A stretch of DNA of 64,000 nucleotides from Siphonodentalium dalli (GCA_032622095.1 CP136064.1:194589948-194653947); one strand, 5' to 3'; counted from the first letter of the stretch, positions 47,532 through 60,984 are shown. Notes: generated from the sequence alone by a model not told the origin. A program made the numbers and translations.

Positions 47532-48309
47532 CGTGACCTTCGTGAAAACCATTTACGCGATTGTGTAGAAAGCGCTGAACACTTTCTATTATTCTGTCAA
47601 AGATATACTCAACTCAGGTCTGACTCATTCTCAAATATTGACCCGACTTTCTTAACTACCAAGATCTTACTCAAAGGCATACCATTGCTATCATCTGAAA
47701 TAAATAATGAAATATTCCGAGCTACGCAATACTTCATTCAAAAAAGCGGACGTTTCAAACAATACACTAACAATTCAACGGCATAGCAACGATAACACAT
47801 GGAGTTTTCATATTTAGTTTTCATATTTAGTTTCCATATTTAGTTTCCACATTTATTTTCAAAACAATTCATTTTCAAAATAATTCTTTCCACAAGTTAG
47901 TCTAAAAATGTTCATAACAGTGGTACCGACTTTTCTTTCACATACAAGCTCTTTATTTCTATCGCTTCACCTATCTCTGTCTCGTATTCCTTGTGAATAC
48001 ACCCCTCTCATTATTATCCACATAAGCTTATTTATCATTTCAACACTTATTGTAAACTCGTCTGTACATCATAATATTAATATACCATCACTTCTTAAAC
48101 CTATTGTTTCTCTAACTCGACCACTTGCCATTCGCTCGATCTTCCTTGATTTCTACAATTTTTCTACTTGTCTGAGGAGATAGCTCAACAAAAGCACATA
48201 TCTGCTTGCTGCTAAATCCTCTTCCCCTTTTCTATTCTACTCATGTTTCCATCATCTAAATGTTGTTCATCATAAATGTAATATTGGGGCTAATAAATAT
48301 TGTTTAAAT
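47532..48309 (+). mobile_element. 5'-truncated non-LTR retrotransposon, private to unit E
   Basis: A 778-bp insertion with a 17-bp target-site duplication caaactttggtcaaaat at 47515-47531 and 48310-48326. It holds about 85 codons of the polyprotein C-terminus (VESAEHFLLFCQRY, with the last His and Cys of the zinc knuckle) up to about 47786 and a 3' UTR ending aataaatattgtttaaat. It is a different subfamily from the unit D insertion. Confidence 0.82.
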
Positions 48310-49797
48310 CAAACTTTGGTCAAAATTTCAACAGTTGGAAATTTCATACCTGACACAACATTAGTTGGAAATTTCACACCAACAATAGGTTGAAAATGTT
48401 CTTGTAGTTTGATTTTAAAACAATTTATTGGGGGGAAATTATTGTTTTTGGACCAATATTTGCATATTTTCCTTCTTTTGGTAAATTTTTTGGACTGAAA
48501 TGGCCATCAGTTAGAAATTTTCCAACCTAAGGGGGTGTCAGGTGTCAAAAACTTCTAGTTAATAATTTAAGAAAACAATATTGTCCTACATTTGGTCAAA
48601 ATTGTCACTGGAATTGTCATCAGTTGAAAATTTTCCAACCTGAGTCGTGGTATCAGGTTTGAAATTTCCAACTCTATGAATGCTTGAGGCTAGTCTAGAT
48701 GCTACGATTTTTGCGATTTTCTTGTTCAGATTTCAAAATTTTCGCACACCGGGCCGAACAACCATGGTGTGCCCTGGTCTATTGCCCGTAGTCGTGTTCA
48801 TTTGTCGAGTTAGACCACTAGATGTTATAGGATTTGTGCAATTTTCAGGTTCAAAATATATTAATATTATCATACCGGGTAGTTAGAACCATGGTTTATA
48901 AATATGCTATTAGGCCTCTGAACACTTAGGTGCAAGGAGGGAATGAAATTATGGAAAACCTTTGGTCTGATTCAAGGGGTGCTTGGTTTGATTCAATGGC
49001 TCAAGGGAGGGGGTGCAAATGGAATTATGCAAAACATTGTCTCTGGTCTGATTCAAGGGGGGGGGGGTGCAGTTGGAATTATCAAGGTGGACACCCCCGA
49101 ACGGATACCCTCTAGCCACGTCCATGATTGCAGGGGAGTGTGATTACCCTCCCCCACCCCATAAATAAAAAAAAATGGAAGTTTGAGATGGATTTTGGTT
49201 TTTACAAATTACATAACTGTATACGGTACATGCTGCTTGTAAATGTAAGTCTTAGGTCTCATAGTCATATTCAAACCCAACAATGGGTTGAATTTTCACA
49301 GGCAAAAACTAAAAAACATCATATTTATAGTTAGAGTCTACTTGTAATTGATAGTCAAAATTAATTTTCCGTTATTAAAACTGAAAAATAACAATTTAAC
49401 AGATAAAATACAATAAAGGTACTGCCGATGAATCGAACCCTATATCGCCACAAGAAGTCATATTGTGGTTCCCACTGGATGACGTCCATTTGGTGTATAC
49501 TGTATTCATTGCAGGGGCGTTACGACTTCAGGGCGCACCCTCAATCTAAGAAACATTGAAGTTTCAGACTGAAATTACATAATTATAGACAGTATATTTG
49601 AAATTGGGTATCTTTTTCATTTCGATCCATATGGGACGGGACAAGACGGCAAATTTCCATTCTTTTCCCTTCGGTGTGGGTGGAGTTAAATTTAAAACTG
49701 ACCATTGTAACCCTGGATAAAAAGAAATTCTTCATAAAAGTTACTCACCAAGTCGATCCCTGGATGATTGTTGTCGACAATCTTTAACTTAGATTAA
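48310..49797. other. Unit E spacer with second direct repeat
   Basis: Homologous to 35651-37200 of unit D, with small deletions. No gene seen. Confidence 0.4.
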
Positions 49798-50170
49798 AGG
49801 TACTCAATCCGATTAAGTACCCCTAAATTACTATTTCTTTGTCTTCGGGGGTAAAAAATATTTGATTCGAGTCGATGAACGCACCCTTCAAAGCTCAGAG
49901 TGATCAGATATCAATTTTTGAAATGTGTTAATTTTCGGAGATGTGGGACACTTCCACGTCTCAAACGGACAAATTGCGGGTGTAAGATGGATAACTCTAA
50001 AATCAAGTGCTTATTATGGTTAACAATAAGCACTTGATTTTAGAGTTATCCATCTTACACCCGCAATTTGTCCGTAATTTGTCCGAAAATTAACACATTT
50101 CAAAAATCGATATCTGATCACGTTTGAAGGGTGTTGTTCTTCGACTCGAATCAAATATATTTGAGTACTT
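49798..50170. mobile_element. TTAA-flanked foldback element, unit E
   Basis: TTAA at 49794-49797 and 50171-50174; same structure as in units B and D. Confidence 0.65.
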
Positions 50171-50316
50171 TTAAGCTTCTATTCTATACATGCATTTTGT
50201 ATAGAATAGCTTTTGGGGGGGGGGGGTGTCGCTCTAATTTCACGACACCGCCCACCAATACTATAAAGCACAATATATCATATACGCGAGAAAGTAATGT
50301 TTCTTGTTTCTTTCAG

Positions 50317-51555
50317 ATGTCAGCAAAGTTATCAGTAAAAGAACGGCAAAGGCTCCGGAGGATGAGAATAAAAAATGAGCCAGAAATACACCAACGATAT
50401 CTGCAGACAGAAAGAGAAAGATACCAAGAAAGGAAACGTATGGGAAAAGTTAAAACTCAGCGAACTCACTCTCGATGAGGCAAAACGCAAGAGAGTTAGC
50501 TGGAAGTAAAATAGTACGAGATGGAGAGAAAAGAAGGCAAAAGATAAAACTGAATTTTTAATGACATTGGCATTAATAGGCACACCATGCGGCGGCGAAG
50601 TTTCGACGGATCAGCATTCAGCTAGCAGTAAAAGGGTAGAGGTAGACCACGTATTAGAGACGCGGCAAGATCAAAAGCATATCGAACAATTGACAAATTG
50701 GAGAGTGTACTGAAAGACAAAGAAAGGAAGATACATCGACTTAACCATTTGAGTGCCAGGTCGATTTTTGTATCAACCCATATACCCTGTACCAATGCAT
50801 TCTCTTATATATGCGAGTCGACCATAGGTCGCTTCGCATATATAAGAGAATGCATTGGCCTAACAATGTTTGTTTTTTTTTACAATGTTTTTTTTTACAA
50901 TTTTAATAATTTATTTTTATAGTCTTTAACAGACTTATTTTGTAGGTTTAGGGCCGATGAGATCAGCCCCTGGCACTCAAAGAGTTAAGAAACGAAATGA
51001 TCGCCTGATCGCAAAAATAATGAAGTTAAATCAACCCCGAACAGCAAGGCAGTCAAACTGATGTCTAGCAACTCAAAGGATGACATTAAAAAGTTAGACG
51101 GGCCTTGGTGTTGCAAGATGCGTTTATGGAAGATGTGCAGGGTATGAAGAACAATAAGAGCGGTCAGCGTAAGTTATTTCAAACAGTGCGATTATCTATT
51201 CTGAAAAGATATAGATGCGTTAGCGGTTTCAGGCGTGAGGCAGGTGTTGGAAAGAAATGTATGCAAAACCTACACAAGAAAAAGTCCAAAAAAGTAGACT
51301 CATGAAGACTGCGATAATGGAATTCTTATATCGTGATGACAATACAAGAATTTCAGCAGCAAAGAAGGACAAAAAGCATGGCCATCAATAACGTTTCCTC
51401 TTGTCATCTTTACGTGTCTTACACAGGAAGTATCTTTCAGAAAGTAGTTAGCCTGCGTCGTACAGTTTTTTCTGCCGAAACAGACCTTCGCATGTTATAA
51501 TACCAACACTTCGAGATAGAGATGTGTGCCTATGTAGATACTGTGAGAACATCAT
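50317..51555 (+). pseudogene. Coiled-coil gene relic, unit E copy
   Basis: Keeps the acceptor, the shared TAA and the MITE. Additional private damage: a frameshift in the first part (gggaaaagttaaaactcag), an A lost in the aaaaggg run near 50632, a deletion removing the RLVEKS region and a TAA near 51389. The 3' end is deleted as in unit B. Confidence 0.6.
50745..50984. mobile_element. piggyBac-like MITE inside the pseudogene, unit E
   Basis: TTAA at 50741-50744 and 50985-50988; same repeats as 17675-17913. Confidence 0.75.
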
Positions 51556-51856
51556 TTATATCGATCACGTTATCGTTACTAAGTGCTTGGAAATGTTATA
51601 TTGTGCTGACTCAATGTGCTGCATGGTCTAGTCTCAAATTATCGGCAGATCGCACAGCGTTTCTTTTCAACAACTATATACGCGTATTTATGTTACAGTC
51701 TGGGCACAATTTGTTCTATATAAGATGTCAAACAATGATTGGATCAATTTTTTTTATGGTGCAGCTGGACATTTCAAGGTGGAGACCCCCTAGCCACGTC
51801 CCTGGGCTGGAGATGACGAGTTCTGACTATTGATACTCGAAGAAAGTGTATGATCA

Positions 51857-51862
51857 TTTATT
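51857..51862 (-). terminator. Poly(A) signal of Fox copy 6
   Basis: AATAAA, same place as in the other units. Confidence 0.5.
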
Positions 51863-52092
51863 AATCTCAACAAAAACAATTTTATACAACAGTATAATTA
51901 GCACAGTTATCTAATGACACGACTGTAAGCAGAAAATGATTCGGGTAATATATACAATTGACGAATCAAGAAATCTACATGCTAGTAAATACAATTACAC
52001 CTGTCATCGTAACTATAACAACGTAATAAATAGCAACAAACAGATATTCCATAAAAGGCGAATATGAATTTCAAGAGAAAGTATGCTCTTTC

Positions 52093-52184
52093 AGCTTTTC
52101 TGCAATGAATCTAAACCAATATTCTTAGTTGTCAATAATGGTTAACAACTAAGAATATTGGTTTAGATTCATTGCAGAAAAGCT
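52093..52184 (-). repeat. Perfect 40-bp inverted repeat in the 3' UTR of Fox copy 6
   Basis: Arms 52093-52132 and 52145-52184, identical to unit B. Confidence 0.85.
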
Positions 52185-52265
52185 AATATATTTGATATGA
52201 CATGATTTTGATATGTCGTGTTGTATATTTGGCAATTATGGAATATCATACAACAATAACATGAT

Positions 52266-53509
52266 TCATGAATACTTAACAGAATTTAAGCAATAAGGTG
52301 ACTGAATATCACTGGAATGAGCACTATCAACATATAGTTCGTTGGGAGGCGATTGGAACGTCGACGCCGACACTGGGGATTCCATAACAGGAGGAGTGCT
52401 GGTGTAGTATGGAGAACCGAAGTGGTATGGATGTTGATAGCCGTGTCCATACTGCTGGTAACCGCTGAAGCTGTATGTGGGATTGAACTGATAAGGCACT
52501 GACGAGTAACTGTATGTATTTGTAGGGTGAGAACACTGTTCGTATTTAGAGCTTGACTGCGGTTGAACATAAGCTGATGCGTCGACTGGTTGAATCGTAC
52601 GTAGTGGCGGACTGCTCGGAAGATCACTGATATACGATGAGTCCAATTTATAGTCAGTGAGCCGTCTTTTGACATCGAACTCTGGACTGGAATCGAACAC
52701 TGTCTCATAACCACTATCCACACTAATGTTTGATGACGAGTAACTAACAGGACTTGTTGAAGCACACGGGGACATAACCGGGGAGTCGGATGGCGAAGAA
52801 GGATCACTGGCGACGAATGGTTGAACTGGTGACGCAATTGACGGGAGCCGGTCGGTAAACTGCTGCTCGATCGTTGTTGGTTTAACTGACGTCGCGGTGC
52901 CGTCACGTGGTGATAGATCGCAGATCTGTCTCTCGAAGACTTTTCTCGGATCAGCTGACATGTAGAGCTGGTGCTTGAATGTCTCCATCCTATGTAACAA
53001 CGCAGCGGATACACGTTCCCAGAACTGACCGGCGTTCACTCGATAGTAGCCCCAACGCAGGGTGTTTGTGCCGCTCTCTCGGTCGACGTTAGATCGATAG
53101 TCTCCCTTGGCGAATGTGGGAAGGCTGCTGGGGACGATGGTCCAGAGGAATGTAGCTCTGCCGAGAGGTCCCGACTGAGGCTGACCGCGACCGACGCCGA
53201 TCTTAGTGAAGCATTTGGTTTTGGAGAGGCTATGTCTGACGGCGTTCTTCCAGTGTTCTCTCGTCGAATGTCGGAAGAACGAGAAGCGATGCTTGATGTA
53301 GCGGTAGATCTCGGTGATTGGCAAGCAGAAGTTTGGAGATCTCAGTACGGCGATGTAGATGAGTTCGGTGTAGGAGTAGTTGGGTTTGACGTTGATATCA
53401 TCGCTGACGTCAAGGCGTTCGTAGAGGGCGATGAAGTTGTCCACGACTTTGCGGAGATCTATGTCGGCTTCTTGTGAAATTTGAGTCTGCGTTTGTTGTT
53501 CGTAGGCAC
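52266..53509 (-). CDS. Divergent forkhead transcription factor, copy 6, exon 2
   Basis: Intact, with the forkhead domain unchanged in protein despite synonymous changes (for example ACC to ACT in CFTKI). Private residues: E in QFWERVS, S in SYSSSNIS, S in SASTFQ. It shares SSPPLR with copy 5. The acceptor is CAG then GT. Confidence 0.88.
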
Positions 53510-54704
53510 CTGGAAGTAGAAGACGTTTTGATTAAGAAACAATAATGGGCGTGCTGAGGTCCATTTGATTAAGAAACAATAATGGACAGTTAGATAACTC
53601 CATGAGACCCTGATCGACAGGGCCTTATCTTTTTACCGCACATTTAAAACTGAAGTCACCCAATTACAAGACTTCAACACATGTTTTAGAGTACCGAATA
53701 CATACTATATGATATAGCGTATATATAGATTATATATGTTAATTCTCTTAGTATTACGTGACTGAAGGTAGCCATACATGATTGTATAACTATTAACCAT
53801 AGGTACTACATCAAGTCCACCATAAATCATGGGACCGGACCAACATTAGAATCACAATCAGCAATATAATCAGCCACAATGGGCATAACTTAATCATAGA
53901 TATGTTAGAACTATCCAGTGAAAAATATCTGCCATTATTACAATGCAGCCTTTAGTTGTGATGATGCTCTTGACATTTGATACCCCTTTAATGAACAAAA
54001 AATAAAGGGTTTCGACGGTACTCAGGATACCATTAAGTCTAAAAAGGACCACACATAGTTCGAAGTCCGGGATCAATGTGATCACCCAACATAATCATGG
54101 TAGAGCCATTGTACTCCGTTTTACAGTGCGGCTATGAAAAACTTTGTGATGGTACTCTGGATACCCGTAAATCGAATCGAATAAAAATAGTTAAATTATT
54201 TTGATTTAACAATAATCAGATGACATTAAATAAGTGAGTGATGGAAGGAAATGGTGGGAAGAGAAACAGCGAAATGTTCTTATAAATTTTGGTTTAAAGT
54301 CACATGGCGGTTTGCGCTCTAAATATACCCAATAATAGTTGCTTTTAAATTGTTCCCAGAATCGAATTTGTCGATAAATACTATCCTACTTTTCTACGAG
54401 CATTATATGTCCGACAAATATTTTCACGTCTGTGCGCAAAATCTTAAACAGCTGGAAAATAGCTGCGATCATGGTAATCATTTTTCAGATTACATGAAGC
54501 CGGTTTATCAATATTTCGTCAACCTATGTTATACATCCATTATACCTAGACAAAATTTGGAAGCTTGTCTATTTAAGAACTATCTGGTATATAGAAAAAA
54601 TTATGATTATGGAAAATATTATTCCAATTAAGATCGAAGCTATGATGCCATTCCCGTGGGGCATGAATTAAACATTGTAGACTTCAACACTGTAGGCAAT
54701 AAAG

Positions 54705-54708
<4 letters not shown>

Positions 54709-54739
<31 letters not shown>
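54709..54739. repeat. (TA)n microsatellite in the intron of Fox copy 6
   Basis: About 15 TA repeats, at the same place as the long tract in unit E. Confidence 0.85.
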
Positions 54740-54741
<2 letters not shown>

Positions 54742-55089
54742 GGTTAACGTTGTCCAACAACGAACATCAATAAGGGTTAGGGAATCCAAATATAGAAGAT
54801 GAAATTTGGTCACTTGTCGCATGGATCTTACATGCCACCCGCATAATCAAAACTGTTTGTTGTACCTTTATGTACATATTATAGCGCACATGTTTACCAA
54901 CATTCACTTCGTAAACTGATTAGAGCCCACATATGGTGTTATGGTTATGAAAGTAATAATTATTGTTTTCTAACATCTATATCAACGATAACACTCGCCA
55001 CTGACCCCCCCCCCCCCCTGTATGGAATGGTCGGGAAATGCATTTAGCATTATATGATTTTAGAAGGCTGTGACGTTTAATGAACATAC

Positions 55090-55255
55090 CTGGTCGGTGC
55101 TGGAGAAGACGACTAACTTTTTCAGAATGATCATCGTGGATGGTGAATTCGTCGGAAACTTTACGCTTCATAATTGTCTGATGGCTTGCGAGTTGTTTGT
55201 CGTTGTTTGCTGCGAAATTAAGACTGAATGAAAGTCGTCGAGCATTGAGGGACAT
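55090..55255 (-). CDS. Forkhead gene copy 6, exon 1
   Basis: The same 55 residues and phase-1 donor as copy 2. The intron (53510-55089) is 1580 bp. Confidence 0.7.
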
Positions 55256-55588
55256 TTAAACAGATCTATTGTTTTTACAATGAGTTCTACTGACACCCAT
55301 TTGGAAGCCCTCGAGAAAACCGCACGCGTCATTGTTAAAATAATATTGACCAATCGCGTTGCAGCAATGAAACCATGCCTTGTACCCACTAACGGAAAGT
55401 TCAACTCAATTAACGTAGTCAGTGATCACAACTAATTAGGAGACAAGTTTGGTGTACTGACCACGTGATTACTGAAGGGACGTAGACTAGTGAACATCGT
55501 TCCTGTGCAGTTTTCAGTCTGACTATGTGTTGACACTGTTGTTGCCGATTCGTGACAGGGTTCAACGGAGAAGCATCATGAGCTCTTT
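55256..55588 (-). promoter_or_regulatory. Conserved upstream block of Fox copy 6
   Basis: As in unit B; CACGTG at 55462-55467. Confidence 0.4.
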
Positions 55589-58357
55589 TTTTCCGAAATT
55601 TAAATACTTTGAAAGACTAATTAATTATGACACTGATACTCTGGTTGTAGGCGGTTAATCAGCCTGCTGTGAAACGAACGCTGATAATTGCTGGTATTTT
55701 TTTCATTTTGTTTTGCCTGGTTAGCTGGAATTTGGCTTCGGAAATTCTGGATTATTTGGTGTTAAATCGAAAGGGGGATTTTTAAAGTCAGTTAACAAGT
55801 AGTGCTAATGGTAAATTCTGAATGTCATCCCGTTTCAACTAATAAACGTAAATCAAACTGTGAACATGCATCGCATGATCTGGGCAGATTTATGGAAATT
55901 ATTTTTTATTTTTCAACATGATTCGTGACATGACCTCGTCGTTTCTAAATTCTATTACTGAACAAATCTTTCTGTGGTATATAAAGACCGCGTAGTCATT
56001 TTATATTAGTATGCCCAAACTTGAAAGAGCTCAGATCAAGATATATAAAGAAATATTACTATAAAAGACCCAATACATTGAAGCTAACGGACCTATTTAA
56101 TAGCGGTAACAAACGAACGCTAACTAATCTTGCTCTATTTATTAAGAAAGCCAAAACAATAACGAGGATCTCCTGAGGTACACCAAAAAACTACTAAAAC
56201 ATACCCAAACCCACTGATTACTGACCACATATCCCATATTATATTGTCGTATATTTATTCACTGCACGCATGCACAATTCATAACTATTTTGAAATTGAA
56301 CACTGCATATGTTCCACTCTATATGTCAAAACGACGACGAGTATATACCAATAAATTTAAAACTGAATTGAATAGAAGTATTTCATATGACATGAAACAC
56401 TCCCCATGGGGCGTGCATGGTGTAATAGCAATTACCCAATGCTAAAATTATTTATTTTTCATAAACTTGATATCCAAATATGCAAACAATAGCGTTGTTG
56501 TTATAAATGAAATACATGGAGTGACTATTGTTGTCGGAGTGATTTCCCCATGTTTATCACCAGATAATTCGTCCAGAATAAAGTAGTAAATATTCACATT
56601 TGCGCATAGTTCAAACGTTCATTGTGTTCTCTGAAATGGTACAATCAAAAGTTAGAATTTTCGTCAATCTTAGTTCATATATAGCTATATTCTTCCACTG
56701 GAGATAGTGTTTGGATACTAACTTATCGACTTTGTTCACCGAAAGAAGTCCGTAATATGTATTTAACTCATTTATCGGTCGGTATTTCCCCACATGTCCA
56801 AACCGCGATACAAAATAATATACATATATGTACAAGAAAACCATAGTCAGAAATGGTAACACCCACAAGATCATATTATTAGCCATAAATATATAAATTA
56901 TAATATAAAATATATTGGTTACATTAATGCACCGCCTCAGAATTCCGTTAAAACAACTAATCCTTCAAATTATTACAAAAAACTACGGCTTATTACTTCA
57001 GGTGTTTCATTCACCAAACCAGAAAGCTTCTAAAAGCGGATCAAAATTATGTTCCCGCCATAAAATCTCCAAGTGTGCATGGCCCAGCCATTGGTCATAC
57101 CTAAACATCGAACGCAATTAACGCGGTCATAATAGTTACACACTGCAACTATAAGACACCCAGCGAATACACACCCCACGAAAACCCGAAATGTGTTGTC
57201 CTGCGAGATATCCCATCGCTATAGCTCAATTTGACTCGACCTGATTAGCCTTCCTACAATATCATAAAACAATAAAGCTTCTCAAATCATCGGCATAGTC
57301 AGTAGAACTTTCACGAACTTGGATATTCCAACTACAGCTTTTACCGGACTCGGGGTCGCAGTACAACTTTAACGCGTCCCAAAATAACCGGAAAACAAAA
57401 CAATTATCTATTTATAAAATCCCCATGGGACCACAGATTTCAAAAATTTGTAGAACAGTATACACCGGTGGCGTTAATAACTAACTAGATATATTTAAAA
57501 CCAGTTCATAGTACATTTAGTGTCATCTTTACCGATGTCCATTTGCATATATTTTTGTTCATGCTGTTTGTTCTGTGACATAAAATATTGTTGTATATTG
57601 GCATGCAGTAATAAACTAACTACATAACAATTATAATTCTGCTAAATCAGCAGGACACGCATACATCACCACATGATATGCTGCCCAGGGTCGGTGTTTA
57701 TTAAGCTCCTAGGGTGTATACTGCCAGGATGATCTGGCGATTTCATAGGAGCTATGTGCTAACTTTGATTAACAATGAACTCGTTATATTGCATACTGGT
57801 TAGACTTTTTGCAGGATGTATGAATTCGCGGATGTCTCATTGTTGAAGTATGTAATTTTTATGACAGCGCTAATTGCATTTATGACTAATACTATGATCT
57901 TGATGACGTTACCATTTCTGACTATGGTGTTCTTGTTGTTTCTTGTGACAGTGCGAGTGATTTGCTTGATTGAGCGCTGTTGGAAATGACACCTTTCTCT
58001 TTTGAGTAATTCCAGGTCTCCTATAGGGTGTCCGAGGATTACCTAATTACTTAATTTGTGTGGCCGTGCGACAATCAGTATATCAGTATATGTTGATTTA
58101 CACAACTAACTACACACAAGCTACCAGATTATGTGATGGGATCAAGAACAGAAAAGTGGGAGAAGCAACAAAATCGATTACCTGTTTAGATTTTTTGCCC
58201 CCCCCCCCGACTTAGTATTGTAAATACATAAGATACCATTTCTGATTATGGTGTTCTTGTTGTTTCTTGTGACAGTGTAAGCGATTTGCTTGATTGAGCG
58301 CTGTTGGAAATGACACCTTTCTATTGTGAGTAATTTCATGTCTTCAATAGGGTGTCC
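55589..58357. other. Unit F spacer
   Basis: High identity with the other units. The second half of the internal tandem duplication is cut off at about 58357, where a deletion joins it to the non-LTR relic. No gene seen. Confidence 0.5.
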
Positions 58358-58470
58358 AAGTAGAAGAGTTAATGTATGGACACGAGGATCAGACAACAAG
58401 CCCGAGGGCTTATATATGAAGTCTTCTCCTCTTTGGCGACATTCCCTCTTCCCCAATAAGTGAGGGAGGG
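58358..58470 (-). mobile_element. 3' end of a non-LTR element, unit F remnant
   Basis: The ccctcgggcttg box and neighbouring sequence remain; the terminal ggaaataaa end is deleted. Confidence 0.6.
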
Positions 58471-58590
58471 GTATCGATCAGACGGGAAGACATTGAAATA
58501 ATGGTTTTTATGAGAAATGGAGATATATAGCTAAATTTGAGTCAGGGTTGGAAAAACAGGGAGAAGATAGTGTTGTGGATAGCAGAAGGC

Positions 58591-58593
<3 letters not shown>

Positions 58594-58627
<34 letters not shown>
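58594..58627. repeat. (GA)n microsatellite at the array's right edge
   Basis: About 16 GA repeats. Homology with units B-E ends inside this tract; the sequence after it is not found elsewhere in the window. Confidence 0.85.
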
Positions 58628-58629
<2 letters not shown>

Positions 58630-60047
58630 TGTTTAAACATGGTTTACGGGGAAACCGCGCCGTCTTTAGACCTGGCCTGTGGGGACTTATGTGTTATGGG
58701 GACCTACTCTCCTGGCCCATAAACCGGATGGTGTTTTCTGTGTCTAAAACTACGTAAGTGGATTCATTGTGACTACTGTGATACAAATAATGATATTCCC
58801 AGTCAGAAATATTATGAAATTAGTATCAGTTGGGAATAAAATGCATTTTTAAGAATAGTATTGGGTGACAATTTACCAGATTGAGTTATCCCCCTTCGGC
58901 CACTGACCAGATTTGACTAATACTGGCATGGGTTCATTTAGGGTCAACACGTTTTATGTGCGTTTTATGTGCGCTATCAATTGGCACCATCTGGGATGTT
59001 GGGAACTGAACACGAAGGGTCATCCATTAAAGATTATAGATTTCGACAGCTATATATACAATTAAATTGCTTTCACATATAAATGACCGCACATACTATT
59101 ATTATCTCGTCATGGTCGTACGAGCTGCATGCATGAGGGTAAGCCAGGCGGCTGCGTGAAGCCCCCCCCCCATCCCCGCCAATCTAAAATTTTCAGAAAC
59201 AGAACATGAGGGAAATTTTAGATATTGGGGCATAAATCTGTATTAAATTTCACATAAAATAAAGCAGTATGGGGGTGGGTACCTAAATTTTGGTAGTACA
59301 AAATTTGCGGATTTGGGTGGGTCCCAAAAGTTCCCGAACGCAGAAAATAAGCATACGTTCCTGGAGTTTTTTCCCCACCCCCCCCCCCCCTGGTTTTCCG
59401 CGTATAATATAATTATGGAAATACGTCGACATAATGACATCTAAAATTCGGTTTTTATATAAAATTGGATAAATACCAACATCCCATCCGATCTATGGAC
59501 GGGACATTCTATGTAGCACTCTACACTGCCTTTTAGTGTTTCGACCTATTTTGTCAACCAATTAAGGTCTCATCAGGAGAGAGCGGAATTAAGATTCCTC
59601 AAAGTAACTGAGGGATCAACACATATAGGTATGTGTGCATGGTAGATACAGACTGTCTCAAGACAGCTGAATTGAGCGATGGCCTTCAAGGCTTCGCATG
59701 TTGTTCATAGTAACATGCCTATTATAATAGGCGTGAGTTATTGTGTCATTCGTTGTGAAATAGCAATAAGTCGGAAGCAACATTATGTGCAAGTTATCAC
59801 AGACCCGAAGTTGTGTGGTCTGCACTTACTAGTAATATCGCTGGTCAATATAACACGTGCTCTGGTCGGCACGTGTTGCAACCGGTTCCCGAGCGTCACG
59901 TGGTGGACTCTACACCAATCCCGAGTTTAAATTCGCGTTCCATAGCCACTGACATATTGGAGTGTAAATATTGACCGATGAATTGAATGGTTATAGCATG
60001 CAAATTTGTAAATTTTACATTGGTTTGTATGGAGGAACAGTTACTGT
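58628..60047. other. Right flank without a recognised gene
   Basis: No homology to the array. It contains C- and G-runs (59161-59170, 59378-59390). The open frame 59679-59930 (83 codons, plus strand) has no recognisable motif and is probably chance. Confidence 0.4.
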
Positions 60048-60049
60048 TA

Positions 60050-60296
60050 GGGTCCTGTGAATATCGGAAATTGCGAAACGTCGAATCGAAAATTGCTCCC
60101 TTGAATTCAATTGATTCAATTTGGAACCCAGACTATAACAACGGGTGAAGTTATTAACTAACGAGCCCAAACTGAACCTATTTCATTTTGGAATTAGTGA
60201 ACCAAGAACTTAAACAACAATAAAGCGATAGATGTGCACTTATGAAGAATATTAGTCGATTCGTTTTTCATCGAATCTCGATTATTCACAGGACCC
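60050..60296. mobile_element. TA-flanked MITE of 247 bp
   Basis: Inverted ends GGGTCCTGTGAATA and TATTCACAGGACCC, extended by imperfect pairing (tcgattcg near 60249-60256), with TA at 60048-60049 and 60297-60298. TA flanks suggest a Tc1/mariner-type element; no coding sequence. Confidence 0.6.
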
Positions 60297-60301
60297 TAAA
60301 T

Positions 60302-60984
60302 CACAGTGGTGCAATATCGGTGGCGAAAACGGTGGCGATGTAAGAAATGTTAATAAATTTAGTCGCCGCCGGCATAAATTCGTCGCCACCGCAATAGTCG
60401 TCACCGGCATAAAAAAAATATTTAATATCTATATAGGCAATACAGATCTCCCGATTGACTTCCCTTATGTCAAATTTAATAATATAAGTACCCACGCGTC
60501 ATTACATATTAATTTAGAATGCATAAACTAAGAGAAATCACGAAAATACCCATGGCTTTCACATCAAATTAGGTCGATTGAACAAGTTCACTATTCGAAC
60601 CTTCAATCATGTACCATATAGATATACGCCGGCCCGTCCTTCCCGTTGTAAAGGCTTAATGTATTGTTTAATTGTAATGGATATTGGGGTCGGGCGGGTT
60701 GGTGGCTTCATGTATGCTCGAATACCACAGTATAAGTGGTGAAATGGGTTAATAAATATAAACAATCACGCGTAATAACAAATTCAATCACCACATATCG
60801 TATGTCCCAGCGTACATTATTATATTCCAAAGCAATCGGATGAAATATCAGTAAACACAAACGTAACACATGTGATGTAAAACGTGATTTCTGACATACA
60901 TACTCATCAAAACATCGCCCGTCGCCATCTTCAAAATCACCACCGTTTTCGCCACCGTTGCGCCACCGATCTTGCACCACCGTG
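60302..60984. mobile_element. 683-bp non-autonomous element with Transib/RSS-like ends
   Basis: The ends are inverted repeats of about 45 bp starting CACAGTGGTGCAA (left) and CACGGTGGTGCAA (right, inverted). A 5-bp duplication TAAAT flanks them (60297-60301, 60985-60989). The termini contain repeats of cggtggcgaaaa. Five-bp duplications and CAC-tipped ends fit the Transib/RAG-like superfamily, though Transib duplications are usually GC-rich. No transposase is encoded. Confidence 0.6.
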
